From Pseudobutyrivibrio ruminis (GTDB lineage Bacteria > Bacillota > Clostridia > Lachnospirales > Lachnospiraceae), in NCBI RefSeq assembly GCF_015057245.1, contig NZ_SVET01000016.1, forward strand, positions 1-58,627: a stretch of 58,627 nt of DNA. The letters run 5' to 3'. The position numbers and the translations under genes are program-made. A model generated the notes under the pieces. It saw only the letters and a program-made list of their open reading frames with translations, did not search any database and had not been told where the DNA came from. Every line of letters starts with the position of its first letter. Position 1 is the stretch's first letter. Below are positions 25,411 to 34,814 of the stretch, piece by piece.

Positions 25411-25944
25411 TTAGAACTCTGGTTCAATTAAACCGTAAGCTCCATTTTTTCTCTTATAAACAACATTGATTTCATCAGTATCTGCATTGCGGAACATGAA
25501 GAAGTCATGTCCTAACATTTCCATTTCAAGGCATGCATCCTCAGCATACATTGGTTTCATATCGAATGTTTTCTTACGGATAATCTGGATTGTCTCTTCG
25601 TCCGAATCCTTCTCCTCGATGAAATCCTGTGCAAATATTGTTCTAGAATCTGATTGTTTCCTATCTATAATTTTATTTCTGTGTTTCTTTAACTGAGCTT
25701 CTAATGTGTTTGTAACTGCTTCAATTGAAGCGTACATATCTGAAGTAACTTCCTCTGCTCTAAGATAAGAGCCTTTCATTGGAATAGTAACTTCTATTTT
25801 CTGACGTCCTTTCTCTACGTCTAAAGTAACGATAGCTTCTGTGTCCTTATTGAAGTATTTGTCTAATTTCTTAAAACGCTCCTCCACTGCGTCCTTTAAT
25901 CCCTGTGTTAACTCAATGTTCTTTCCAGTAATTGTTGTTTTCAT
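25411..25944 (-). CDS. hpf: Ribosome hibernation-promoting factor, long form
   Basis: 177 residues, the long-form length that dimerises 70S ribosomes to 100S particles in stationary phase. N-terminal domain (1-100) with TITGKNIELTQGLKDAVEERFKKLDKYF and VEVTIPMKGSYLRAEE; C-terminal dimerisation domain (about 120-177) with KTFDMKPMYAEDACLEMEMLGHDFFMFRNADTDEINVVYKRKNGAYGLIEP, described here only in part by position. The start at 25944 follows AAGGTGG. A strong promoter lies upstream; the XRE gene follows after a hairpin. Confidence 0.95.
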   Translation of the reverse strand: MKTTITGKNIELTQGLKDAVEERFKKLDKYFNKDTEAIVTLDVEKGRQKIEVTIPMKGSYLRAEEVTSDMYASIEAVTNTLEAQLKKHRNKIIDRKQSDSRTIFAQDFIEEKDSDEETIQIIRKKTFDMKPMYAEDACLEMEMLGHDFFMFRNADTDEINVVYKRKNGAYGLIEPEF

Positions 25945-26039
25945 GATGTCTACCACCTTTGCGACGTATTTGAAAAACTATAAAACAGATTAGTGACATT
26001 CACTAATTTTATATTTGCTAGGAAGTTTTTCATGTAAAA

Positions 26040-26068
26040 ATTATACCAATAGTATTTCATTTTCTCAA
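26040..26068 (-). promoter_or_regulatory. Sigma-A promoter of hpf
   Basis: On the minus strand, TTGAGA, 17-base spacer, TATAAT; about 90 bases of leader before the hpf ATG. Confidence 0.8.
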
Positions 26069-26176
26069 GGCTTTTATCTGAAATCTTTCTTAAATAATTA
26101 TTAATTGTGTATACAACAGTCTCTAGCGTATTGTGTTATACTAAGCACAGATATTACATTGGAAAGGCGTATATTT

Positions 26177-26908
26177 ATGAAGAAAACTGCAATTATAACA
26201 GGTGCCAGCCGAGGAATCGGAAAAGCCATTGCTGTAGCCCTTGCTGCAGAAGGATATCATCTGGCATTGTTTTGTCATAACAATATAGAAATGCTAAATC
26301 AATTAGCTTCAGATCTAAAAAATGAATATAAAGTTGAGGTATACACTTATCAAGGTGATATTTCTGATAGTAGCTTTGTAATAGATTCTTGCAAGGATGC
26401 ACTTGCCAAACTAGGTCAGGTAGATGTGCTTGTTAACAATGCAGGTATTGCTCACATAGGTTTATTAACAGATATGTCTGTGGACCAGTGGAACGCAATG
26501 GTTAACACCAACCTTTCCCCTCTGTTCTACACTGCCAAAGTCGTAGTTCCTTCCATGGTAAACAAAAAATCTGGCAACATTATTAATATCAGCTCAATGT
26601 GGGGCACTGTTGGAGCCAGCTGCGAAGTCGCTTATTCTGCTACAAAAGGTGGAGTCAATTCCTTTACAAAAGCTTTGGCCAAGGAACTGGCACCTAACAA
26701 TATCGCCGTTAACGCTATCACTTGCGGTGTAGTTGATACAGATATGAACGGAATGCTATCAGCCGATGAAAAAGCTGAACTTGCTGAAGAAATTCCTATC
26801 GGCCGTTTCTGCCAGCCCGAAGAAATTGCCAAGACAGTTCTTAGCATAATAAAAGCCCCATCATACATGACAGGGCAAATTATTGGTGTGGATGGCGGAT
26901 ATATTTAA
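26177..26908 (+). CDS. SDR-family oxidoreductase, FabG-like
   Basis: 243 residues. NADP-binding TGASRGIG (about 9-16), NNAG (about 87-90), the catalytic serine in INISSMWG and the YSATK pair (Tyr and Lys near 154 and 158), and a C-terminal MTGQIIGVDGGY. This is the 3-oxoacyl-ACP reductase subgroup, but it is not in a fatty-acid gene cluster, so its real substrate may be another ketone. The start at 26177 is set by GGAAAGG and the usual N-terminus. Stands alone, convergent with the WYL regulator. Confidence 0.85.
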   Translation: MKKTAIITGASRGIGKAIAVALAAEGYHLALFCHNNIEMLNQLASDLKNEYKVEVYTYQGDISDSSFVIDSCKDALAKLGQVDVLVNNAGIAHIGLLTDMSVDQWNAMVNTNLSPLFYTAKVVVPSMVNKKSGNIINISSMWGTVGASCEVAYSATKGGVNSFTKALAKELAPNNIAVNAITCGVVDTDMNGMLSADEKAELAEEIPIGRFCQPEEIAKTVLSIIKAPSYMTGQIIGVDGGYI

Positions 26909-26921
26909 TTATTCCGCCATC
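26891..26921. terminator. Hairpin spanning the end of the SDR gene
   Basis: GATGGCGGA (26891-26899) pairs perfectly with TCCGCCATC (26913-26921); the stop codon lies in the loop, so the 5' arm is the last coding sequence. A T-rich but broken tract follows. A moderate terminator for the plus-strand gene. Confidence 0.45.
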
Positions 26922-26967
26922 AATATTTCGATTTTATCCCAATCCACTTTCGATTGATATTCTACAC

Positions 26968-27933
26968 CTACTTATCTATTATTGCTTTTATATAATCCTT
27001 AAACTTCCTTTCTTCCTCCTCCGGAAAGCATATCGTTGCCCCTATTCCTGTAAGCCAGCCGTACAATTGAGGTGAAACTGCAACTGATATACGAGCTCTA
27101 ACCAAATCTTCTCCTTCTGCTCGAATATCAATATCCGCCCCAAATTTATCCAACACAACACCAATCAATCTTTTATCAAATCTGATGGTTACCACTCTTT
27201 CATCACCTGCAAACATACTGATGTGTTGCTTTGCGTATTCGTGAGGATTAAGAGCACCGCGCTGTTTATCACCACTTCTTTCCTCTTCAAGCATCTCGGC
27301 AGATATTATTTTATCTACGCGATAATGCCTTATCTGCTGGCTATCATCATCGTATGCTACAAGATAGTAGTTTTCATCATTTCTAAGAAGAAATGCCGGG
27401 CTTACAACATAAATTTTGCCACCGTGCCTAGGCTTCATCTCCTTCGTGAGAGTCCAGTCCTGATATTTAAAAGACATTTTTTTATTATTATCAAGGCACT
27501 GGTAAATCACATCAATGGAATAGAAAATCTTTTCATTTCCTGTGGACCTTTTCTCTGGCACAACAACCTGACGAGTCAACTGAGTAGCTTCATCCATACT
27601 GGCCAGCGTGGTTATCTTTTCCACAAGTTCCTTTGTTTTCTTTTGCGATATGAACTTTGATGCACCTACCGCATCCACAAGTAGTTTGAGTTCCGCAAGC
27701 TCAAATACTCGTGAGCCTATGTAATAGCCTTTGTCCCCTTTTACCACATCAACACCGGCTTCCATAAGTGTAGCCATGTCTTTATAGACCGTTTTTCGCT
27801 CTGCCGAAATTCCTCTTGCCTCAAGACGTCTTGTCATTTCGATAGCGTTAATCTGGTGTTGCTCATCACTTTCATTCATGAGGATTTGGTATTCGTTTAG
27901 AATTTTATACTTCTGTCCTCCAACGTGTGGCAT
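26968..27933 (-). CDS. WYL-domain transcriptional regulator
   Basis: 321 residues. An N-terminal DeoR-like helix-turn-helix (about 8-65, INAIEMTRRLEARGISAERKTVYKDM) followed by a WYL domain (about 140-225, MSFKYQDWTL... YYLVAYDDDSQQIRHYRVDKI) and a WCX-type C-terminal extension (about 240-321). WYL domains bind single-stranded nucleic acid or small ligands and often control stress or defence genes. It is divergent from murL (about 90 bases between starts), so it could control that operon, though nothing in the sequence proves it. The target is unknown. Confidence 0.8.
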   Translation of the reverse strand: MPHVGGQKYKILNEYQILMNESDEQHQINAIEMTRRLEARGISAERKTVYKDMATLMEAGVDVVKGDKGYYIGSRVFELAELKLLVDAVGASKFISQKKTKELVEKITTLASMDEATQLTRQVVVPEKRSTGNEKIFYSIDVIYQCLDNNKKMSFKYQDWTLTKEMKPRHGGKIYVVSPAFLLRNDENYYLVAYDDDSQQIRHYRVDKIISAEMLEEERSGDKQRGALNPHEYAKQHISMFAGDERVVTIRFDKRLIGVVLDKFGADIDIRAEGEDLVRARISVAVSPQLYGWLTGIGATICFPEEEERKFKDYIKAIIDK

Positions 27934-28022
27934 AACGTCTCCTTAACTATTTTTTATTAAAGTATTATGATATATTATATATTTGATTATAAAAGATTTA
28001 TAGAATGTTTCAAAGGAATTAT

Positions 28023-29417
28023 ATGAGTAGAACAGATTTTTATAAAAAATGCAGATTAGATTATCCTACCTTTACTTATCAGGGATATTCGTACGATTTA
28101 AATGACGAAGGCATTAGCATGACCTTTGATTTTTCAATTGATGGATTATCCGAGTTTCATCCAACCTGGTTCATACCTCGCATCAATGCAGTAGATTCTA
28201 TTGACGAATCACTTATTGATGATATGGTATTCTCCCTTGGTATGGTTGAGCTTGTTAGCTATTGGAAAATAGCTTGCCCTCCTACCGTTATTATTAAAGA
28301 TAGAAAGCTTACAGACCAGCAGATTAGCTGGTGGAAGAAGCTCTATTTTAATGGGCTTGGTGAATTCTACTACACAAACGGAATTGATGAAGATTTCGAC
28401 GCCTTCATGACAGTTAAATGCGAAAGCGACAAGACTACTCGCCAGTTTGCCCCAGTAGATATACCTACAGCTTCTGCTAATAAAAAGCCAAAGGTTCTTA
28501 TACCTGTAGGCGGCGGCAAGGACAGTGTTGTTTCTATTGAATTACTCAAAGAACATGCCGATATCAATTGCTATGTTATTAATTCACGAGGCGCCACTGA
28601 CGCCACTGTTGAAGTTGCAAATCTCACTGACAATACAATCTACGCAAAGCGTACTTTAGATAAAAACATGCTTGATTTAAACAAGCAGGGCTTCTTAAAC
28701 GGGCACACACCATTTTCTGCCTTAGTTGCTTTTTCAAGCATCATCGCAGGATACCTTAACGGATTAAGCTTTGTTGCTCTTTCAAATGAGGGAAGTGCCA
28801 ATGAGTCCACAGTATTGAACAGCTATGTAAACCATCAGTATTCTAAAAGCTTCGAGTTTGAAGCTGATTTTAGAAGCTACGAAAAAAATTATATCGGTTC
28901 TGGGGTATTTTATTTCAGCTTCCTTCGTCCACTTTCAGAGCTTCAGATTGCCATGCTGTTTTCTCGTTTCAAAAAATACCATGGCATTTTCAAGAGCTGT
29001 AATGTAGGAAGTAAACAGGATATCTGGTGCGGACATTGCCCTAAGTGCTTATTTGTTTATATCATCCTTTCTCCTTATCTTTCAGTTGAGGAATTGGATG
29101 CAATATTTGGAAAGCGCTTATTTGAGGATGAAACCTTAATGGAAGATTTTGATAAGCTTTGCGGCATTCTTCCAGAAAAACCATTTGAATGTGTCGGAAG
29201 TCGTGACGAGGTAAATGCATCTGTTACTGAAGCAATCAGCAAATACGCAGCTCGTCAAATGCCTCTTCCTGTACTACTTAAGCACTATCAGGATGAAGCT
29301 GTTGTTCCAGCTATTCCATTTGCAAAATATATAAAGCAATATTCAACAGAACATGCTTTAAATGAATACTTTGAAAAAATAATCAAGGACGCTCTTAATA
29401 ATGAAAGAAACAATTAG
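28023..29417 (+). CDS. murL: UDP-MurNAc-L-Ala-L-Glu epimerase MurL
   Basis: 464 residues. MurL, first described in Xanthomonas, uses ATP to convert the terminal L-glutamate of UDP-MurNAc-L-Ala-L-Glu to D-glutamate. Resemblance to that family as I recall it is clear: the PP-loop-like ATP motif PVGGGKDSVVSIELL (about 159-173), FVALSNEGSANEST, NHQYSKSFEFE (about 273-283), FSFLRPLSEL, YHGIFKSCNVG, the cysteine cluster WCGHCPKCLF (about 335-344) and PFECVG. The following gene is a MurD homologue whose start lies 17 bases inside murL, exactly the known murL-murD2 partnership. The start at 28023 follows AAAGGA. I could not compare it in a database. Confidence 0.85.
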   Translation: MSRTDFYKKCRLDYPTFTYQGYSYDLNDEGISMTFDFSIDGLSEFHPTWFIPRINAVDSIDESLIDDMVFSLGMVELVSYWKIACPPTVIIKDRKLTDQQISWWKKLYFNGLGEFYYTNGIDEDFDAFMTVKCESDKTTRQFAPVDIPTASANKKPKVLIPVGGGKDSVVSIELLKEHADINCYVINSRGATDATVEVANLTDNTIYAKRTLDKNMLDLNKQGFLNGHTPFSALVAFSSIIAGYLNGLSFVALSNEGSANESTVLNSYVNHQYSKSFEFEADFRSYEKNYIGSGVFYFSFLRPLSELQIAMLFSRFKKYHGIFKSCNVGSKQDIWCGHCPKCLFVYIILSPYLSVEELDAIFGKRLFEDETLMEDFDKLCGILPEKPFECVGSRDEVNASVTEAISKYAARQMPLPVLLKHYQDEAVVPAIPFAKYIKQYSTEHALNEYFEKIIKDALNNERNN

Positions 29418-30690
29418 AAATTTAATCAAAGACAAAAAAGTTTTAATTCTAGGATATGGACGAGAAGGACAATCAAGCTTTCGTATGATTAGCTCTGTAG
29501 GCGGGTACCAGGTGCTTGATATTGCCGATGCAAATGCTGTTAGTTCTGATTTAACAGCAAGCCACAAGGTTATCACAGGTGCTAATTATCTTGACTGCCT
29601 TGATGAATATGATGTTGTTTTCAAAAGTCCAGGAATTGTTCTTCCTAAGGATATTAAGGAATACAGCTGCCATATTACCTGTCAGGCTGACCTGTTTTTA
29701 CAGGTTTATGGTGCTCAGACAATAGGAATTACAGGAACTAAGGGAAAATCCACAACATCTTCACTTTTATATCATATACTTAAGGAGTGTGGTAAGGATG
29801 TTCTCTTCGGAGGAAATATCGGATTACCAATTTTCGATATCACTGATCAGATTCATCCTCGTACTATTATTGTATTTGAGCTTTCTTGCCACCAGCTTGA
29901 ATATGCTCACTATTCACCATCAAAGGCAATCCTCTTAAATCTTTATGAGGACCACCTTGATCATTACGGAACAGTTGAAAAATACTGGAATGCAAAGAAA
30001 AATATTTATAGAAATCAAGGCTACTGCGATTTCCTTTTCTGCAATCCAGAGTTTTTACCAGCTCCTGGTGAATGCAAAGCTACTGTTATCAAGGTTAAAT
30101 CTGCTGATTTACCATTCAACTCATTTGACGAGATTGAAGGCGTAACACTCCGCGGTACACACAATCTTTTCAATACCGCCTTTGTTTACGATATCTGCAG
30201 AAGATATGACATTACCGATGATGAGTTCAAGAAGGCATTAGCTTCTTTCAAGACTTTGGCTCATCGTTTACAGTTCCTCGGTTCTTTAGATGGCGTTGAT
30301 TACTACGATGATTCAATCTCTACAACAGTAGAATCTGCTATTAGTGCAATTAAAGCCATTCCAAATGCTGGCACAATTCTTCTCGGAGGAATGGACAGAG
30401 GTATTGATTACGATCCTTTGGTTGATTTCTTACAGACACGAAGCTTAGAGCATATTATTTTAATGTATGATAGCGGAAAAGTTATTTTAGAAAAGCTTAA
30501 AGCAGCTACAAACGATGAGTTCATGACTCATGTACACTACATAGAAGAACTTGCAGATGCTTGCACCTATGTTAAAGAAAACGCATCTAAGGGTACTGCT
30601 GTTATTCTTTCTCCAGCTTCGGCAAGCTATGGTCACTTCAAGAATTTTGAGCAGAGAGGCGATTTCTTTAAAGAACATATTGGACTATGA
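29401..30690 (+). CDS. murD2: UDP-MurNAc-L-alanine glutamate ligase, MurD2 type
   Basis: 429 residues. A Mur ligase of the MurD group: N-terminal Rossmann domain (ILGYGREGQSS, VFKSPGI), ATP site GITGTKGKSTTSSLL (about 112-126), FGGNIGLP, FELSCHQLEYA, and the C-terminal domain with HRLQFLG, DDSISTT, GGMDRGIDY and SPASASYGHFKNFEQRG. Paired with MurL, it is expected to add L-glutamate, instead of D-glutamate, to UDP-MurNAc-L-Ala. That choice is inferred from the neighbour; a normal MurD could also sit here. The start overlaps murL by 17 bases. Confidence 0.85.
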   Translation: MKETIRNLIKDKKVLILGYGREGQSSFRMISSVGGYQVLDIADANAVSSDLTASHKVITGANYLDCLDEYDVVFKSPGIVLPKDIKEYSCHITCQADLFLQVYGAQTIGITGTKGKSTTSSLLYHILKECGKDVLFGGNIGLPIFDITDQIHPRTIIVFELSCHQLEYAHYSPSKAILLNLYEDHLDHYGTVEKYWNAKKNIYRNQGYCDFLFCNPEFLPAPGECKATVIKVKSADLPFNSFDEIEGVTLRGTHNLFNTAFVYDICRRYDITDDEFKKALASFKTLAHRLQFLGSLDGVDYYDDSISTTVESAISAIKAIPNAGTILLGGMDRGIDYDPLVDFLQTRSLEHIILMYDSGKVILEKLKAATNDEFMTHVHYIEELADACTYVKENASKGTAVILSPASASYGHFKNFEQRGDFFKEHIGL

Positions 30691-30699
30691 GGATAAAGT

Positions 30700-30972
30700 A
30701 TGAGTAATACACGATATTCTTTTTTGAATGATGAAGGTCCTGCAGTAAAACACTGTTCTAAATGTGGTAGACGTATACCACTTAGCTCGCCTTATGACCA
30801 GTGCAAAGAATGCATGAAAAAAGAACTCTTTCCAAAGGTGAAAGAGTTCATTAATGAAAACTATGATGTCAACGAAATGATTGTTGCTCAAGAGTTTGGT
30901 ATCGACCGAAGTATCATCCATGAGTGGGTCCGTGATGGTCACTTGGAATATAAAACACGTCCACAACTGTAG
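30700..30972 (+). CDS. Zinc-ribbon plus helix-turn-helix protein, YvyF-like
   Basis: 90 residues. Two CxxC knuckles (HCSKCGRRIP and QCKECMKKE, residues about 19-39) form a zinc ribbon, followed by a helical part that ends EFGIDRSIIHEWVRDGHLEYK. This layout resembles the YvyF/TIGR03826 flagellar-operon proteins, whose C-terminus reads like FIREGRL. Its role here is unknown. It begins 9 bases after murD2 with GAGG upstream, so it is the third gene of the murL operon, and it ends three bases before the convergent YhaN-like gene ends. Confidence 0.65.
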   Translation: MSNTRYSFLNDEGPAVKHCSKCGRRIPLSSPYDQCKECMKKELFPKVKEFINENYDVNEMIVAQEFGIDRSIIHEWVRDGHLEYKTRPQL

Positions 30973-30975
30973 AAT

Positions 30976-33648
30976 TTATATTCTACTGTCGTGGCATGTG
31001 AAATATACTGTTTGTCGTTCGTCGGCAATTTTATGAAGGAGTTTTAACGACTCCTTTATTTTTTTGTCATCAAGATTTGTAAATGGATCATCCAAAATAA
31101 GAATTGGCTTCTCATCCGGATAAAGCACGTCAACAAGAGCAAGTCTGGAACAAAGCGCTACCAAATCCTGGTATCCTTGAGATAGGTATTCCGCGCTTTT
31201 GGTACTTCCCGAGTATGCCAGCTTTATATTTAAATCCATATCAAGCTCGAAGTCTTCAATGGCATAGCCTGACTTTGTAGCCTCTGGACCATTAATCAAG
31301 CTAAGATATTTATGAAGTCCATTTTGAAGTGGTTGCATATACTTTGACTGGAAGCTCTCCCTGGCTCTTTGAAGGAAATCCTCTGTCTTTGTAAGTAACT
31401 CTGCGTTCTTTTTGAACTCCTTTTCCTTTACCTCAAGACGTTCTATTTGCTCAGAAATATCGCTTAATCTTTCAACATCCTCAAGTGCCTGCGCAAGATT
31501 ATCTTTCTCTTGCATAATCTGTCTATTGAGCTCCATAATCTGCTCATCCAAAATATTCTGCTTTTGCTGAAGATCATCCACTGACTGAACCTGCTCATTC
31601 ACATCGTACATTTCCTCAAATTTGGCTATTTCTTCCTTGAGGTTGTCCACACGCTCTTTTATAGCAGTGTAGGCGCGCTTTTTAATACTGATGCTTTGAA
31701 TCTGTTCAAGACGCTCAAGTGACTTATCAATTGGATATCTTGAAAGGATGTTGTTAATATCCTCAGTCATAGTCTTTATAGAGCTTTCATGACTGTCAAT
31801 CTCTTCCTGCTCCTCAAGGTATTTTGCATACTTTTCAGCATCCTTTTTGAGCTGAGCAAGGAATTCGTACTCTCCACCCATTTCGTAGAGATTGATTCCA
31901 TACCATGTAGCAAAAGGCTGTATCTTTGTGTATAGCTCTAGCTGCAAATCTGCAAGCTCATCAAGTGTGCCTTCTGCTTCCTGATGTCTTGATTTTTCTT
32001 CTTCAAGAAGATGACGATACTGATCCAGCTTTCTACGAATTTCGTATACATTTTCCTGCATGGTATCAGCTCTGGTAAGAAGGAAGTGAGACAGAAATTC
32101 TGAGCACTCTTCCTGTAATTCTCTAAGCTCTAATGTGCTGAGTTCAAGAGCATCCTCTTCTTCCGATACACGCTCCTCGTATTCTGCAGCCTGTTTCATT
32201 TTATTTTTGTGGGTGCGTCTTCCGCTGATTGAAAGAATAACCACATCCACAATGATAGCTACAAAGCTGACTATTTCTACAATTCTTCCAACAATATCTG
32301 TCAGATAGTTGCTAAACACAACACCTGTCATAATAAAGATAGCCAGGAAGATTGTGCCGATAATGTGCCAAACGCTAACTGTATTTTTCTTGTTGAGTTT
32401 TTCATTTGCCTCTCGCTCCGCTCTAAGGGCGATAAGCCTTTCGTTGCTTTGACTCACCCTCGCCTCAAGGCCAGTAATCAACGTTGTCTGGCGTTCTATA
32501 TGAGAAAGCTGTTCGTCGGTAGGCTCCATTTTATCGAAGAAGAATTTAAGCTCTGTGAGCTGCTTATTGGATTCCTCTGAGAGCTTTGAATGCTCTGCCT
32601 TTGCACGGAGCTCTGAAAGATTCGATGCCATTTTGTTCCACATAGCAAACTCAGAATCATCTGGTATTCTTTCTGAAAATGGCTTATCAAAAACTGGAGT
32701 TTCTCTACTTCTATCCTCTGATAATCCTCTTAGGGCACGCTCATGAACAGCCAAATCTCGCTCAGTCTGTTCCAGCATAACAATTTCATCATCAGTTGGT
32801 AGCCCTGATTTAAAGAATTCTTCCAGCTCAGATAGCTTTCCTAGCTCGCTATCAAGGTTTTCTTTATGAATCTTGTATGCGCCAAGCTCCTGTTCCTTTT
32901 TGCTTTGAAGCTGAATTGTCTCGGCCAGCTTAGTTTTTTCTGCATTAAGCTGATTAAGATTGCCCTGCTTTTCCTCTACCAGGCAACTCATAGCCTCAAC
33001 GCTTTCCTCTATAGCTGGAAGCTTTTCGTATTCTTCCTTGCATTTATTTATTTCGCTTTTAACGCCATAAAGCTTGCCTGGATTGATTTTACTATTTCTA
33101 GTATATTCAACACGTGCATCCTTTACGCTCTTTAAGGCTACATCAAAGTTGCTTATGTCATCTCTGGCAGCAGTAAGATTTCCCATTTTTGCATTGAGGG
33201 AATCTGTCATTCCTGTTCCCAAAGAAAGCTGTGGAATATAAACACTCTTCTCAAATGAATCCCTATCAACTCTGAATAATTCTTCACCAATATCCTCGGT
33301 GTAGTCGTTTGATAAAAGCCCTGTCACATCATCATAAAGAGCAAATGTGTCATCCTTGTCTGTCTTGCCAAAGGTACGCTCAATTCGGTATCTACGGTCT
33401 TTTGCCGTAAAGACGATATTTCCTCCACAAAGACTACCATCCCATGGAAGATAATGATTTCTCTCTAAAAGCTTTTTCTTTGTATTTGGAGAATATTCCA
33501 ATCCATAAAACATGGCCTTGATGAATACTGAAAATGTGGTCTTTCCCCATCCATTTTCCTGAAGTATTGGATTGAAACCTTCATCAAAATCGTATTTAAA
33601 TTCTGTAATCTTGCCAAAGTGGGCAATATAGCATGATACTAATTTCAT
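30976..33648 (-). CDS. YhaN-like AAA/SMC-type ATPase with internal membrane segments
   Basis: 890 residues. An SbcC/Rad50-type ATPase: N-terminal ENGWGKTTFSVFIKAMFYG (Walker A NGWGKTT, about 33-39), a glutamate- and lysine-rich coiled coil, and a C-terminal LSQGYQDLVALCSRLALVD signature with the Walker B ILILDDPFTNLDD. Two transmembrane segments near residues 425-480 interrupt the coiled coil, which is the mark of B. subtilis YhaN and anchors the protein to the membrane. Its partner YhaO-like nuclease lies upstream and overlaps by four bases (ATGA). A role in DNA-end or cell-envelope-linked DNA processing is inferred. Confidence 0.85.
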   Translation of the reverse strand: MKLVSCYIAHFGKITEFKYDFDEGFNPILQENGWGKTTFSVFIKAMFYGLEYSPNTKKKLLERNHYLPWDGSLCGGNIVFTAKDRRYRIERTFGKTDKDDTFALYDDVTGLLSNDYTEDIGEELFRVDRDSFEKSVYIPQLSLGTGMTDSLNAKMGNLTAARDDISNFDVALKSVKDARVEYTRNSKINPGKLYGVKSEINKCKEEYEKLPAIEESVEAMSCLVEEKQGNLNQLNAEKTKLAETIQLQSKKEQELGAYKIHKENLDSELGKLSELEEFFKSGLPTDDEIVMLEQTERDLAVHERALRGLSEDRSRETPVFDKPFSERIPDDSEFAMWNKMASNLSELRAKAEHSKLSEESNKQLTELKFFFDKMEPTDEQLSHIERQTTLITGLEARVSQSNERLIALRAEREANEKLNKKNTVSVWHIIGTIFLAIFIMTGVVFSNYLTDIVGRIVEIVSFVAIIVDVVILSISGRRTHKNKMKQAAEYEERVSEEEDALELSTLELRELQEECSEFLSHFLLTRADTMQENVYEIRRKLDQYRHLLEEEKSRHQEAEGTLDELADLQLELYTKIQPFATWYGINLYEMGGEYEFLAQLKKDAEKYAKYLEEQEEIDSHESSIKTMTEDINNILSRYPIDKSLERLEQIQSISIKKRAYTAIKERVDNLKEEIAKFEEMYDVNEQVQSVDDLQQKQNILDEQIMELNRQIMQEKDNLAQALEDVERLSDISEQIERLEVKEKEFKKNAELLTKTEDFLQRARESFQSKYMQPLQNGLHKYLSLINGPEATKSGYAIEDFELDMDLNIKLAYSGSTKSAEYLSQGYQDLVALCSRLALVDVLYPDEKPILILDDPFTNLDDKKIKESLKLLHKIADERQTVYFTCHDSRI

Positions 33649-34730
33649 TCAATATCCTCCCCCATAATGGCTCTAATTCCTAGTTCGATAATTTTGGCTT
33701 TCTCCTCTTCATCCATATCCTGAGCCTGAACAAGTCGAACGAATTCGCCCTTCAAGCTCTTGTCATATTTGAAGCTATCGTAATCAACTAATGTCTTTGT
33801 TCTGTCGTAGCATTTTACGAAGAAGTATTTATTCTCAAAGAGACGAACGAAGCGCACAATATCAAGCTCATCATCCAGCTCACGCTCACCAGTAATAACA
33901 AACTTGATAAGGTCCTGATCATCCACATCGACCAACAGCTCTTTTGCCTTTGCCACAGTATCCTGCAATGACATATCAGCTGTAACCTCTACCTGAATCT
34001 CATGAAGTCTTCTAAGGGCAAAAGGAATAAACTCTGATGTGATTTGACCATCGTTTATCTCCATCAAAACAAAGCCCTTATCTCCGGTCTCATCGAAGCC
34101 ACGGCCCTCCAGACATCCTGGATAACAATACACTCCTCTGTCATCCAACTGCTCATAAATGTATTTATGCACATGACCAAGAGCAAGATAATCAATAAAC
34201 TTGCCCTTCAAAGCAGTGGTATTGATAATCTCAGCACCATCCCTGCCATCATAATCAGACTGCTGCCCGTGCAACATAACGATATTAGTATTTGCAGAAT
34301 CAAGCACCAATCGCTGAGCCATAGTTGCAACGTTTGTAGAGTTAATCTCCATACCAGTAATCACAACATCATCAAGCTCATAGCTGGTCCATCCATCATC
34401 TGTAAACATATGGAAATTAGAAGGTATCTCATCTATACCCTCTTCCATAAAATCGCATCTATCGTGGTTGCCCTTCAGATAATAAAACTCAATCTGAGGA
34501 TTATTTACTATCTGCTCAACAACTCTTCTTTTAACTTCTTTTCTAATGTGGATTTTATCGAATAAATCTCCGGCAATAAGAATAGCACGCACCTGATTAT
34601 CAAGAGCGTACTGAACCATACGTTCAAAAGTCTCAATCAACTCTGAACGCCTAAGAAGTGCCTGGTCTTTATCAAGATTGCTTTCCATCTTGGAGTCTAA
34701 GTGCAGGTCTGCACAATGAATAATTCGCAT
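33645..34730 (-). CDS. YhaO/SbcD-like metallophosphoesterase (DNA repair nuclease)
   Basis: 361 residues. Calcineurin-like phosphoesterase motifs in order: CADLHLDSKM (residues about 6-15), GDLFDKIHIR, GNHDRCDF, MLHGQQSDY and ALGHVHKY with the metal-binding histidines. A capping domain fills the C-terminal third. With the YhaN-like ATPase it forms an Mre11-Rad50-like pair. GGGAGA precedes the ATG at 34730. The operon begins downstream of the large hairpin at 34815. Confidence 0.88.
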   Translation of the reverse strand: MRIIHCADLHLDSKMESNLDKDQALLRRSELIETFERMVQYALDNQVRAILIAGDLFDKIHIRKEVKRRVVEQIVNNPQIEFYYLKGNHDRCDFMEEGIDEIPSNFHMFTDDGWTSYELDDVVITGMEINSTNVATMAQRLVLDSANTNIVMLHGQQSDYDGRDGAEIINTTALKGKFIDYLALGHVHKYIYEQLDDRGVYCYPGCLEGRGFDETGDKGFVLMEINDGQITSEFIPFALRRLHEIQVEVTADMSLQDTVAKAKELLVDVDDQDLIKFVITGERELDDELDIVRFVRLFENKYFFVKCYDRTKTLVDYDSFKYDKSLKGEFVRLVQAQDMDEEEKAKIIELGIRAIMGEDIE

Positions 34731-34814
34731 ACAATCTCCCTAACAATATCTCCCTTATTCTTGCCTATAATTCTAGCACATCTCCCGCCCCCGTAACATC
34801 TTCTTTTTCACCAA

